Assembly (NCBI GenBank): GCA_033030425.1
Contig: JAUFSD010000015.1
Location: forward strand, 372,001-436,000
Reading direction: 5' to 3'
DNA: 64,000 bases
Origin: Verpa conica
Taxonomy: Eukaryota; Ascomycota; Pezizomycetes; Pezizales; Morchellaceae
Shown: piece after piece, positions 18,663 to 31,116 of the stretch
Layout: each line of letters opens with the position of its first letter
Position numbering within the stretch: the stretch's first letter is position 1
Made by a program: the position numbers and the translations under genes
Notes under the pieces: generated by a model
What the model saw: the letters and a program-made list of their open reading frames with translations, nothing else
The model's database searches: none
What the model was told of the DNA's origin: nothing

Positions 18663-21543
18663 TTAGTTCATGTATTCTCTCCGTAGCACAAATACTCCCA
18701 CCTCAATCCCCCTTTCTCTGACCCTCCTATCTCCACTAGTTCCACTACTGACAACCTCAAGATCTCCAACAACGCCCCCAACCCCTAGTGATGTAGTACC
18801 AGACATTGCGCTTGCCACAACAGCTTCGCTCATGCCCCTAGAGGATGGCCGGACAGTTGGTGCACGGACACCATCAAGCACCTCCCTCGCCAAATCCCCA
18901 GGCGCTCCGTATCCGAAAGAATATTGGACGCCCGAAGACGTGGGTGATGTTGGTGATGGAGGTGGTAATTTTGCTGATTGCGACATCGATGGCGGACCCC
19001 GTGAAGTCGATCTTTTTGGGCTCGAATTAGGCGAGGATGATTCTCCTGTTGGCTGAAGGTTCGAAAGGTGACTCTTTACTGCCTCCCTGATTCTCAGCTG
19101 TTCCTGCTGTGTCCACCACTCTCTCCAGCTATTATCATTTAAAGGGATATTCTCTTTGCTAGCGTGCACCAACTTGAAAACTGTATTGGATTGACCTGTA
19201 AAATCCCTTGTTGATTTTTGCTTCCTTGAGCCTGCTTGGCCAGCTCGAGAAGAGAGTCTCCTACAAATCTTTTGTAATTCCCACTTCAAACTCTCAAAAT
19301 CCTTCATCCCATTTATTGCAGACATGTTCCTAATGGCCCATAATAAATCTTCTCGAAGCATGTAAAGCACCATCAGCTTCCTCAATAACGGGTCTAGCAC
19401 AGGCCCTAAATACTGTTTATCGAAATCCTTCGCTCCTTTTTTTGTGGGGTAGATGAACAGTAGACTCCCTCCTTGCGGTGATAGCTCAAACAGCCGGTCC
19501 AGAAGAATCGATGAGGTCGGAGAAAACATATCCTTGTCCTCTTCAGGCGACGTGGGTGGGATGTATCTCTCAAGTAGTGTAAGATGCAAACTAGACGGTG
19601 GTAAGATTGGATTTGGTAACGGTGTGGAAACAGATAATATGCCTGCTCCAGGCGTAGAAGTAGTGCTTCCAGGTGCAACAACAATGCTGTTGAAGACACT
19701 AGGTGAAAAATAACCTCCTCCACCCCCTGAGGGGCGATCGAGTCCACCTCCAAAAACACCACCTCCACTACTTCCGATGCTAGGTGTAGAAGGAAGCCGG
19801 TTTAGGGGGATATGTGGTGATATCGCATGTGAGACGTGTATGAAAACCCTCTTCGATTCATCTTTTGAATGACGCCTTTGGATGCCATTAGTAATAGTAT
19901 GTAATGCTGTAGTTACTCCATCGTCTACCCCAATCAACCCAGTTGGCGTAGATGATCCACTATGTTCCTTAATTTTTGAATAGCATCTCGCCGCGATAGC
20001 TGGTGATAATTGTTGTCCAGCCGCAGCGGCAACTGCGGGTGCTGAAGCAGCCGATGCTGGAAGCATATTGGAATTTGTTGATGTTGACGTGACAGTACTT
20101 TGGTCCGTAGAATTCGTACTAGGTAGCGGGCAAGGGAGGGAATAGGAGAGCATACGAACAGCCTCGGAGGTTATTTGCACAGAAAGTGGGGTATCGACTG
20201 TTATGAAGACCGCACGTGTAAGACACTGATAGTAAAGATTTACAAGGGGAAATCAGGGAGTACAAACATAAAGTTGCCATAGCATTTCCTAACCATCCAT
20301 CTTCAGCAAACCCTTGAGGACCAGGACTATCCTTATCGTCTTTCGCCGGCTTGTCCACGGCAGGGTTATCCTTCTCGCTCGCAGCATCCCTTTTGACTGG
20401 CCTGTCTTTTTCTCCTGGTTCCTCCGCATCGTTTTCGCTCTTCCTTGTAGAAGGTGTGATGACATCTAAGCTACTATCAAGTTTCCTCGGTCCCCCAATA
20501 CGCCTTCTTGACATATCATCAATCGTGACGGGCTCAGAATCAAATCTTTCGCGGATAGGTGGAGGTCTTCGAACTGCCTGTACACCGACAGGTACAACTA
20601 TCTCGCTCGTAGCCTCTTCTCTTCGCCATTCTATAACCCCACTATCGTCTGGTGGAGTCAAGAGAGCCAAACTTCCTGGAGCCAGGTGTGGATTCGCAGC
20701 TAGAAGCGCTGCTGCAGCACCTCCAAGCATGATTTCGTGGGCGATTCCCATACCACCCTCAGCAGAATCCAAACCTCTCCCATCTCTTCCATTACCTGCA
20801 CATAGAACAGGCATACTATTCAGACTAGTATCAGGAGTAGTAGGAAATGCGATTCCAAGTAAAGACTGCCTGAACCGTTGCTGGTCATGAAGTGCCCCAT
20901 TAGTTCCATGTCCGTCGTTCTCTGCTCTCCTATCAAGTAGTCCATTTTGAACAGCAGAAGCACCAAACATATCAAGGATTTGAGGAGGCGGAAGTTTTAA
21001 CCGTAGTGATGATCTGTGAGAAGACCTTGAAGAATTACTCACATGTCTGGTTGCGTGTGTTGAGTCGGGTCGTGTGTGGGGTAGGTGCGGATGTGGTGCC
21101 ATCTGTGGTTGTCGAGAGAAGGAAATGACACCGGCTAGTTCAGCGGCCGAGGAAGACTGTGCATTTACAACGCTCTCGAAAACCCCTGCGCTAGAATCTG
21201 GCTGGTCATAAAAGTAGCCCCACGGAAAACTTGAATGTGGTCGCTCCCCAGGTGTTTGAGAATTTTCGTCCTCACTCGTCGCCTCACTTCCACGACGATT
21301 CCTTTGACCCATGCCGCTAGCCAACCCTATAGAAAAGGCACCAGGTGAAGGAGTTGTACTGGTAGACCCAAATGCGACCGCTGAAGTCACCGCCGGAGGG
21401 CTTGAGCCAGAAGGCCTACTCGCCAGTAACGGAATACACGAGAAAGAGGCAGAAGTAGTCAATTTTATCGGTGAAGGTGGGGTGGCTTTCCGTCTCGGAC
21501 CGGAGGATGACTGTGGACGAGGTCGATACGATGAATCGGCCAT
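18663..21543 (-). CDS. Large protein of unknown function, likely conserved in filamentous ascomycetes
   Basis: Two exons, 20268-21543 and 18663-20197, with a 70-base intron (GTTTGT donor, ATAACAG acceptor), give 936 residues; the junction reads AMATLFDTPLSVQIT. The N-terminal half is disordered, rich in Ser, Pro and Arg, with a charged Lys/Asp stretch before the junction. After the junction comes a compact-looking region: KRVFIHVSHAISPHIPL, LTLLERYIPPTSPEEDKDMF, GGSLLFIYPTKKGAKDF and YLGPVLDPLLRKLMVL, then a helical segment LKWELQKICRRLSSRAG. This arrangement looks like an uncharacterised Pezizomycotina family as I remember it, not a domain I can name. The C-terminal tail is Ser/Gly-rich. A 13 kb gene-free stretch lies upstream. 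Confidence 0.86.
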
Positions 21544-24500
21544 TGGGGGCTAAGTAACTGACACCTTGAGAAATAGATATTTGTGGTTCGTGATGGTTGT
21601 TGATAACCCCTCCTCTTCACTCCCGCCACAAGAAAGTAAAAGGTTGGTAGTACAACAAAGATATGATAGGGCCCGACTTTAGGGAGGACTGGATAAATAT
21701 GTAAGTACATATGTACTGAACGAGATTGAGGCTTTTTTTTCTTTTTCTATTTTTTTTCTGCTTTCTTTTTTCTTCTTCTGTTGTGGTTACGTTTGTAAGG
21801 AGAGGGATCGTGGGGGCGGTATTACCTACTGAGTTCCAAGAACCAGGAACTTAAAATCCAAAGAACTGTCCCAGAGGAGTGATATCTGGAATGCCCGTTA
21901 GTCTATCCTGCGTTTCGTCTCTCACAAAAGGTAAGAAATAAGGTCTCTATGAAGAGGTATGAGGAGAAAAGGGAGGGGGCAGGCATGAGCGGCGAGTGAA
22001 GTAGGCAAGTGAGGGAAACCGATTGTAAAGTGGTTGAAATAAAGTGATCGGTCGTTCACATTGGAGGGAACCCCTCGTCTGGCTCGGCGGTTGAATAGGA
22101 CTGGCTGCCAGCCGTCAAGGGAACACGTTGACAAGGAGAAATGCAAAAGTCTTACCGCCAGCCGTGAACACTACAACGAATGTATCTTTGGGGGAAGGAA
22201 ACCTGATATATGGTTCCTTTTTTATTCGAAAGATCGGAGGCGGATCTTCAGTATGTGTCTCGATAACGACAGCAATAGGGCTGAAAACTCTTTGCTAGTC
22301 AAAGAACCAGGCGAATCTTTGAACAGATGAGTAGACAACTAGTAAATAGTCCAGACAGATGAGTTGATTTTATCTTGCCCTAACTAGCTCTCGTGTGGCC
22401 TAACTCTAGAGCCCTCGTCTACCGTTATCGCGGATCGAGATGTTGCACACCAGATTGGCTCTTCGTGTTGAGCAACCCGTTAGACTCGGATCCTATAATG
22501 TAAAGTTGCGTTTGCTCCCGGGAAGCGACGTTCTCTCGAGAGGAGGAGGTCAAGGACAATAATGGAGTAGTTAGCAGAGGTGCCAGCTGTTCGTCCTCTA
22601 GATCTCGGTAAGTGCTTTGGCCGGCTGAGATTTTTATTTATTTTTTTTTTCGCTCGAAATAGATAAAAGAAGCAGAAAATAAGAACGGCTCGGTTCGCTA
22701 ATGCTTGTCTCCAAATCTTTGGATGAAAAATGAGAATTAGAGTAGGTAGTTGGGGGTGTGTGTGTGAAAGAGCTGGCTATCTACCCAGTTAGTGGAGTCC
22801 CACAAGTAAACACGCACGAATCTGATCGTTGTTGAACCTTTAATTCCTGGGCCTGCTTTTGCTATCTTCTCCCTGGATAAGCTCCAACTTGGGCTTTTAC
22901 TTTCGTTCTCGGCCTTTCTATTCTACACACCCACGGTGATGACCCGATAAAAGGCCAAGTACAGTCCGTGAAAGAAGAACCTGATTGGCAGAAGCTAAAG
23001 CGGCGAAGGTGATCTTGAGGGTGCACTGACTGTTGCTCACTTGCACATCCGCTTAGCTATTACTGGTGCTGGGTAGCTGCGAGGGGATTTTGTGGGATGC
23101 GGTGTGTGTGCAGCGGATTAGAAGTTGAGGCAAAACAGTAGACGAGCTTTGGGCATGGGACGAACCAAACACCACCAATCAGGTGCTGAGTGTTGACCAC
23201 TGCTGCAGAATCCCGCTCGTGGTATGAGGGGGAAAGGTAAACCCCCAAACGACAGGCGGACGACTGAGACGGAGACTGAGTTGATGGGGACCTATGCTAC
23301 GAAGAAACGGACATCTGCAAGGACCTCTGTATCCCTAACTACCCGGTAAATGATGCCTCCCTAGATTGGATTGATATGGCTGCACGGGCGTAGGTATGGC
23401 TTAAAGTTGGTGAAGATGGAGTGACCGAGCAGACCAGATGCCCGCCAGGACGGCAGTAAAACAAAAAGCAAATGGGAGCCAACAGAATGCCTCACTTTTC
23501 CTTTACTTTCTTCCCACATCTACCCCTCTAAGTTCTGTCGGCCGCAGCGATGGAGAGGGAAAGAGGGGCCCGTGTGGGTGCTGAATTCAAGGTGGATGGC
23601 AGGCGATCCAAGAGATGAACAAAGCTATAGACCCGAGATTGAAATTGCTTACAGATTATTACAACTCATACTGAACACTCAGATCCTACTACACACGTTT
23701 CGCATTATTATTATTATTATCATTCTCCACTGTCCTGCCCTTATCAAATTAGGACAGCTCACTTCACGGACCAAGCTTGGGCAGTCCCCGAGACGATGTT
23801 TAAAATATTTATGCACCCACTTATCGCTTGCATGTACTGCATATCTTGCTAGCGAGAATAAAGTAGAGATCGCGCAGAAAATCATCCCCAAAATAATGCA
23901 GGACATTCCAGTTACGGACTGACCCATCGCTCGTGGGGTCTTCGCGTCCTTTTAGCCGCGTATGGTATTTTCTGGTTCCGATTTGCTTTTTTCTCCCCCA
24001 AGCGCGCTGGATATGGGATGGCCTAGAGCCGCAATGTATCTCTAATAGATTATAAATACTTTTAGGTAGAGCCGGTACTACCGAATCAAATATCTCAAGA
24101 GTCGAGTTTATCGCAGCTATCAGGGTCTTAGGATCTTAAAAGTAAAATAAAAACCGCATACCTTACTCCCCCCACACACATCATGTATAATGCTGGTACC
24201 GGTACAAATGCCGCTCCGGAATACCCTAGAACCACCCCAGAACCTCAGGATATATAATCCCTCCTCCCAGAATCTAGAAGCGTAAACATGCTTACTAGTA
24301 CCAGTACCCCGGAGTCTTCAACTTGACAGGAAAATCACCCTGCCGAAACTCGTGCCGATCCCTTCAGCCCTTCAGCCTTGGGGTTACCCTTGTCAAAGTG
24401 CAAGGACCAGCGATCTCCCCCCAAATCCCAGTAGCCCTTCTATCTAATTTTTCCGACCGTTTTCTCCCACGTGTAGAGGAAAGGGTCCTGGGGGATACTC

Positions 24501-27175
24501 TGGTTTTTCCTAAACGCGCTTTTCTTTTCTTTTTCCTGTTCCTGTCCCGTGATAAGCCATGTATGCGGGAAAAAACATCGTTGCTGCAGAATCGTACGTG
24601 TACCTGCTGCTACTTCCCAACGTCGATGTAGACCAGCTGGCAATTTTACTAGCATATACATTCCTATCCGAACCCCAGGAACATACAAGGAGCTCTCTCT
24701 GGGGCTCGGGAACCCCTCTTATACTGGAATAGTATATGTTCGATATGACATTTCGACGTGTTCTAGTTTGCAAGCCCCCCCCCCCTCGGCACTTTAATTA
24801 TCGAGTGTTCTCGGCATTTCGAGGGTCGTCTAGGAAAAGAGGTTGTACATATTAACTTAGTGTTGATGCTGGAGGAGGTATCCTGTTGATCACCAAGACA
24901 GTGTCGCAAGCCAGACAAACTCCCGGAAGGATGCTTATTGGCTGATATCTGCCGCAGGCATAGCAGCAAGGAAACCGTTGCGTTATAAAGCTAGTCTCCG
25001 TGGATTGGTGGCCAGCAAAGGGCACCAATTAGCCGACTATCATCCACAAACACGAATGTAAGTCACAGTTTGTGAATTGTATCATTGTATCACAGAGTCT
25101 TTGTCGCAGAAGCTATTACTATTATCACTCGGTTAATTCTTACGAACATGCAGCTGGCCATGCGAGGCCCTCGCACATGAGTGGTGCGACAATAATTCTC
25201 AACTCTACGCTTAGGTATCTTTACTTAGCACTGCGCTGCTGTAAAGCGTGTGCTGCAATGATAATTCCACCACCCAATACCAGCCCAAGGCTAAAACAAG
25301 GGCCAGGCCTTAAAATAAAAAGGGAAAAAGATCCCCAAAAAAGAAACCGCTCATTTAAATACAAGACCTGAGCGTCATCTGTTTAGGATAGAAAGTGTTC
25401 ACCAAGGTCCATTATTTCCAATACATACGTACCTTGGGGGGGGCACTTGGTACTTACTAATGTAGTGGGATGACATTCAAGCCCAGGCTACCTCTCGGAG
25501 CTCCTCATTTATGTATGCATGCTTGATTTGTGTACTATGTAGTCCATGTCTTTGATAATAGTAAGAAAATCCATGCGGATGAGCCCTTAAGGCCTATCAT
25601 TTGCTTCGGCGGCTACTGACATCTACATTTGAGAATTGCATACGAGAAATATTAGTATTCCAAAATTTCCCATGTCTTTCCACATGGGAAAATACGGGAT
25701 TCTCAGTCGCTGCCAAAAAACTCCCTCCCTCTACCCCGGCACGAGGACGCATGTTGCTTCGCATTCGGTCAAACGGATGGCTCTAGACCCGGCCATATTT
25801 TTTTTTCTCTCCTGCGGGGATCTGGGAAATTTGGAACTCTATGTGCCACGGCATATTGTATGGATTGAGTCAAGAAGGATGTGGCGTTTCTTGTCCTTTA
25901 TGGGCAGACGACTGAGGTGCTCTATCTTCCTTCATTCAGCTGTAATCTGAATAATTGGCCCACCTGCTTGTGTTTGGAAAGGCTTACCCTTGAATGCAAT
26001 GCAAGTCCAGATTGAATGATGCCCCACGTGAGCCTATCTGTGTACGTACTGGTAATCCGAAAAAGAAAAGAAAGGGAAAAAAAAATTAGCCCACTAAGGT
26101 TCCGTTTAGGTCGGGCGCGTGGTATCAGGTTCCCTTGAATGGCGTGGTTTCCAAACAAAAAAAGTACCATCAAAAGAGACATACCTTCGACCGATACCCT
26201 GGTACCAACTACTGCACATACATAACCCCCCGGAACCGTAAGAGCCTCTCGGAGGCCTATCCGAAGGTGATTGTGAACTTGATAGAATATTATGTAAGAT
26301 AGTCTTCCCTGGGCGCCGGGAACCCAAATGGGTATACCGCTATACGAGTGAGTGACAATTTATGTCCGATTATGGGCTGGTTTATACAGCCAGGGTTTAG
26401 ATAGAACCAAGAGCCCAAGGGCCCAAGGAGCTAAATATTTAGAGAGTACTAAAATTATCTAACCCATCCGGCATCTGCTAGCCAGCTACCCTGGTATGAA
26501 AAGTAGCCGTATGTACATGTACTTCCTGGGGGTAATCTGGTACCCCTGTGAGCATCTGCCAACATTACTAGCCGTAAATGTACCGTACAATTCGACGGCA
26601 CGAAAGATTTCTAGGCAAGAGATACTTGTGATATGCTTCATTTATGAGGTTGCAGTGATTTATAATCAAGTAAAAGTCCGGAGCATGCGCCTCAGTAGTG
26701 CCGCTACTTCTTCCCCCCCTCTACATGACATAGGTGGGTTTAGTACCAACGGTTTCTAAGACACGACAAGATAGCACAAGAAATTTCCCCAGGCGAGACT
26801 GTTTCATGGATTTGACACAGTTTGTTCACCAGACTGTGCCAGATCTAGTTTGTTTCATTAACCCCACACCTTATACACTATGATGTGCAAAGTCGGTTAT
26901 CTCTATGATTAACACCGGTAGTTTCTAAGCAGCTTCTTGCGTATTTGTCACAGTTTCTTTCGAGGAATGAAGCAGTTCATTACAGTGTATATATGGCGCA
27001 ACGTGAGCCAAGCATGGGGGTGTTGTGATGCATGCTGGACAGCAGACAAAACATCCAAACAGGCCCTACGACGAATTATTGGAAGAGGCTGATCTGGACG
27101 ATTGAGTGGATGGTGAATATGTATGTAGTCCAACTACCAGTCACACCACAGGTACGGGGGAATTATTAGGGCAAG

Positions 27176-27868
27176 ATGCAGGAACAGGTGTCAAAAATCA
27201 CCAACAAACTTCTTAATTTTAAATCTTCCTGCCGTGAGTTCCGGGTCTCTCTTCGCATGTCCGCCTCGCACGCTATCACAAAACCTCTTCTCTATCACCC
27301 CCCCCCTCCTAGGCCCCGACTATCGGCTTTGGACACGATTGATTTCTCCAGGATCTGGGATTTATCCGATGGCACTGCGGCCCGGCCTAGGATCCTGCCT
27401 GTCGATACAAGCTGGAGCGACATCGGGCCGAGAGGGTGCCTGAATGCTGGGAACACATCACCACATACATACTACACCCATAAGATAACCAGCACTTCAT
27501 CGATCATCAGAGGTCTAACCAACCTATCATGGTATAACCCAAGCAGTCGGACGTATTGGCAAAACAGCCTAGGTAAATCTTGGCGATGTCCGATTTGTGA
27601 GATTCGTCAAGAGAAGTTTCCCCCCCTTGTTCTCCCGCAATTCCACGCAGGCCGAGATGTAATTTTGTGGCGCTTATGGACGATGGTCCATATCGCGATC
27701 GAAAGCAAATCTCTAATTGTGCTCCCAGGGGGGCCGAATTGGCTAAATGAAGATCGCCGTTTTGTCTTCATGGCTGGAGGAGTATCTCCAACACTCGAAC
27801 TTAGACGAGAGCCCACCTCAACAAGCGAGCGAGAACCCGTCGCGAAATGTGTATGCGGGCGTCCCTGA
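27176..27868 (+). CDS. Isolated 230-codon ORF, doubtful
   Basis: Longest open frame in the gene desert, starting with ATG. The translation shows no domain I recognise; it has one CPIC pair and a Pro-rich stretch, without a plausible signal peptide or repeats. No introns or partner exons are evident. At this base composition an ORF of this length somewhere in the window can occur by chance, so this may be noise or the remnant of a decayed gene. Confidence 0.15.
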   Translation: MQEQVSKITNKLLNFKSSCREFRVSLRMSASHAITKPLLYHPPPPRPRLSALDTIDFSRIWDLSDGTAARPRILPVDTSWSDIGPRGCLNAGNTSPHTYYTHKITSTSSIIRGLTNLSWYNPSSRTYWQNSLGKSWRCPICEIRQEKFPPLVLPQFHAGRDVILWRLWTMVHIAIESKSLIVLPGGPNWLNEDRRFVFMAGGVSPTLELRREPTSTSEREPVAKCVCGRP

Positions 27869-28970
27869 CCATGAAACAGTGCCCCCTGCATTCGGGCCTC
27901 CCGCTGCAGCATATCCGGGGTGAGTACATTTCGAGGCATTTGTACTAGAGATTATGGAGTATGGTATGTTGAGTAACAATACCTTGCCTAGCAAGGCCAT
28001 TGATCGAGATATCTAGACTCAAGGCAACTGGATCTCGTTTACTTAGAGATCTGGGGGTTAAGATGCGGAGAGAGTTTGCCACCCGATTATCCAGCGTGTT
28101 CAGAACCTCTGGGGGCTATGGGATAGAAAACTGGGCAAAAACAAAAACCTACCCGGCTAGTGGTTTCGGGGGCGAGCACTACAGCCTGCGTGAATCCCGA
28201 TCCCGGAATTCGATTCCGATAGAGTTTCCTAAGTGGCCAATCTATGCATCAAGACTTTCACGACGACTGGGAATCAATGTGAATTCAAGGCTTGTCATAC
28301 ATACCTACTGGTGCCTAGTCAAGTTCTTAGTTTCAGTCTTAGTGTTTTTCCGTTCCGATGATGCATATGTACAAGTACATCCGATACTGTAAAAGGTAGC
28401 TGTCTCTAAACACCAGCTGATAGCCAGGCATTAAATATTAACTTCGATGGTATGGCCGGCAGGCATTGGATATTGGATAGTCAATGGGTCAAACATATAT
28501 TCTATCCCAGACATCAAAACAATCGATCCGACAGCTCTCACCTCGATCTCACTCGCTGTCACTTTTAGACCTCATGCCTCCTCGTTCTCGCTGAGTGCGA
28601 ACTGGTCTGTAAGCGGCGCAGAAGTGAGCTGTCTCTTTTTCGTCTAAGACTCAGTCGACACTGGAATTCTCTTAACCAATAAGGAAACAAAGACCATGCT
28701 AGCCATTAATGCGAGGCTCAGACCGTAGAAACTTTTAGTCAAAGGGGTAACTCTTATAACTAAAGTGGTATTATTATTTTGTGAGCTGATATGGCATATC
28801 GGAATGTGACCTGGGGACAGTCAAGATGTGGATGCGAGCGGGTAAATATCCACTCCCCCCTTCCTTTGCAACCCCTTCACCTTTTTCACACACTCTCTAG
28901 CCCTTGTTGCAATTGCCTAGTTGAACCACTCTGTTGGAATCTTGACCCAACGCGTTACCGAGTAAATTAA

Positions 28971-28997
28971 CCTCCTCAGCTATTCTTGCTGGGGAGG
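28971..28997. repeat. Short hairpin
   Basis: CCTCCTCAGC (28971-28980) pairs with GCTGGGGAGG (28988-28997) across a seven-base loop with one mismatch. It could be a minor structural element or a trace of an older palindrome. Confidence 0.45.
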
Positions 28998-31084
28998 GTC
29001 TGGTGGAGGACGCAGACCCGATACCACGGTGCTGCATCACAAAAGGGAATGTAAGGCAATACATACTCTTGTAGGTTATTCCTTAGTATAAACTTAAAGA
29101 TGTCTATCCTACCAATTCTTACTTGAGTTTCCATATTTAGAAAGCTCTCCCATCGAGCGAATACACACTGTTGTGCCTACTTTGACGCTCGCGCATAAGC
29201 ACAGACAGAAGCACACGTACCCCCATACTCTCGATTAGAAGCTCAACTGTCCCCAGTCACAAAGCATATTCTGGCAAGTATACCATACGAGTAACCACGA
29301 GCACTAGACCAATGAAAAAGAAACAGCACTTGTTTATCATACTGAGGATTTCGTCAGTCTAGCCTGATGTTTCGTGAGTAAAGCAATTCACAATGCTTGG
29401 GTTGTTGGATCACACCAGTACCTCTAAAAGGAAATTGACGCAGAATACACTTCTGGCTTCTCGGCGTTTTATCCAAAAGTGGAAGTAGCAAAGGTCACGC
29501 GTTTTTCAAAAGACCCTAATATATCTAGTATGAATTTGTTTTATAGGTAGTGGGTATCAATGATCTCGATTGTTCGCATCCAGCGGGATGGATGGGGTTT
29601 TTAGGGTTGGCGCTGGAGGCGTCGATATTTCAAAGCCAGGGTATTCTTTCTCTTAGGTATTTACAATAGAAAATCAGACTGGGGGGTATTGCGCGACTAC
29701 TGACAGTTTATCCCCATCTAACTTTGGTGGGGTGACTTTATCCACACGCGGGGCCCGTGAATGTGTACAAGCATTAGACCAAGAGGCATCTAAGGAGTCT
29801 GTGCTCGCTATCAACGACGTGGGTACGCGCCGAGTTACCGGGAAATCGAAAAGTTCGATGTCCATCGAGAAAGTATGTGGTTTTGATTGTTTTATGCTAA
29901 CGTTTAAGGCCCCTTGCTTAGCAATACCCACGTACACCACGTTTACCAAGACATCATAAAATATTTGGAGAGATGTGATGATATCTAGAGCTGAGAGAAT
30001 TCCCGTTTGGAGGCGTCTGCAGCTGGTGTTTCAAAAGAAAAAAAAAACGAAAGGCGACTTAATGGTTGCACGATCCCCGTTGTTGTCCAAAACCACAGCG
30101 CTGTGCGAGGAAAATTCGATCTCGCTGTATAGACCGATCTATCTTTCTACTAGCACGGGGGTGTTTGCTCTGTGAAAATGTTAAAATAGGAGTTCGAGAT
30201 ATCGTATCTTCCTTCTGGTTTAAGGCTGGGCGAGACACTAGCAGGGGGTCATTCTAGTTATGGATGGAATAGCGCTATGTTGACCCTAGAGCTTTCGGGT
30301 ACTTATCTTAGATTAGTGCACCTATCAAGATGAGGTGCAGACGCCTTTGGGGACCATGCAAATTGCAAAAATGCACGGTGGAAAGAGGGTTTGCCAGCAA
30401 ATAGCATCGTCTAGCGACCAACCGGAGACATATATAGAAGCCGTCTCTCCCGGCCACCCCATATGAGTTTTCTTTACCGAGGGAAGGTATATGGACCATA
30501 GATGGCCTAAAGGTAGGTTAAAGACAGAGAAAGTCCTGATAAAGGTACCTTTCTTACTATAACGGCTTGGTTAGGCTCTCTAGCAAGAATGATCTTGTAA
30601 TATCTATTGAGTACACCTAGGGCATGTTGGTTGGCCCATGCGTACCTTTACTCACACAGCCGACACGAAGGAGCCTAAGAGAGTGACGTTTCATGATCGT
30701 ACGGTCTTACAGAGGTCTTCATATCCACTCTACAATTGCCCTTGCTTGCTTTCATCAGCTTATTCATTGATTTTTTTCGCACTGTGTTTCGTGAATTTGC
30801 CGACTTCCATCTTAGCTTTTTGGTAGCTCGGTCGCAAATCTCGCCTATACTATGTGCTGCCATTATTATGTAATATGGAAGGTTAATCTTTCAGGAAATC
30901 CTAGAAGTTTATAATGATACTTAGCTCCCAGTGACATACTCTAGCCGTTAACACAACTCAAGCTAGAAAAAAAATTTCACAGTGGGGGTTTAACATTCAA
31001 CCTAGGCCAAAGAGTATTATGAAATCAGGAGTTCGGGTGGATTTAGAAGTTGGCTGGCGCTAAAAGAGAATTTAATCATAGAAT

Positions 31085-31116
31085 ATCACTCGGTAACAAT
31101 GTTGCTATCGAGTGAT
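31085..31116. repeat. Near-perfect 32-base palindrome
   Basis: ATCACTCG at 31085-31092 is the exact reverse complement of CGAGTGAT at 31109-31116. The intervening sixteen bases also pair (TAaCAA against TTGcTA) around a two-base centre. Overall, 15 base pairs can form with two mismatches. No gene is nearby. Confidence 0.65.
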
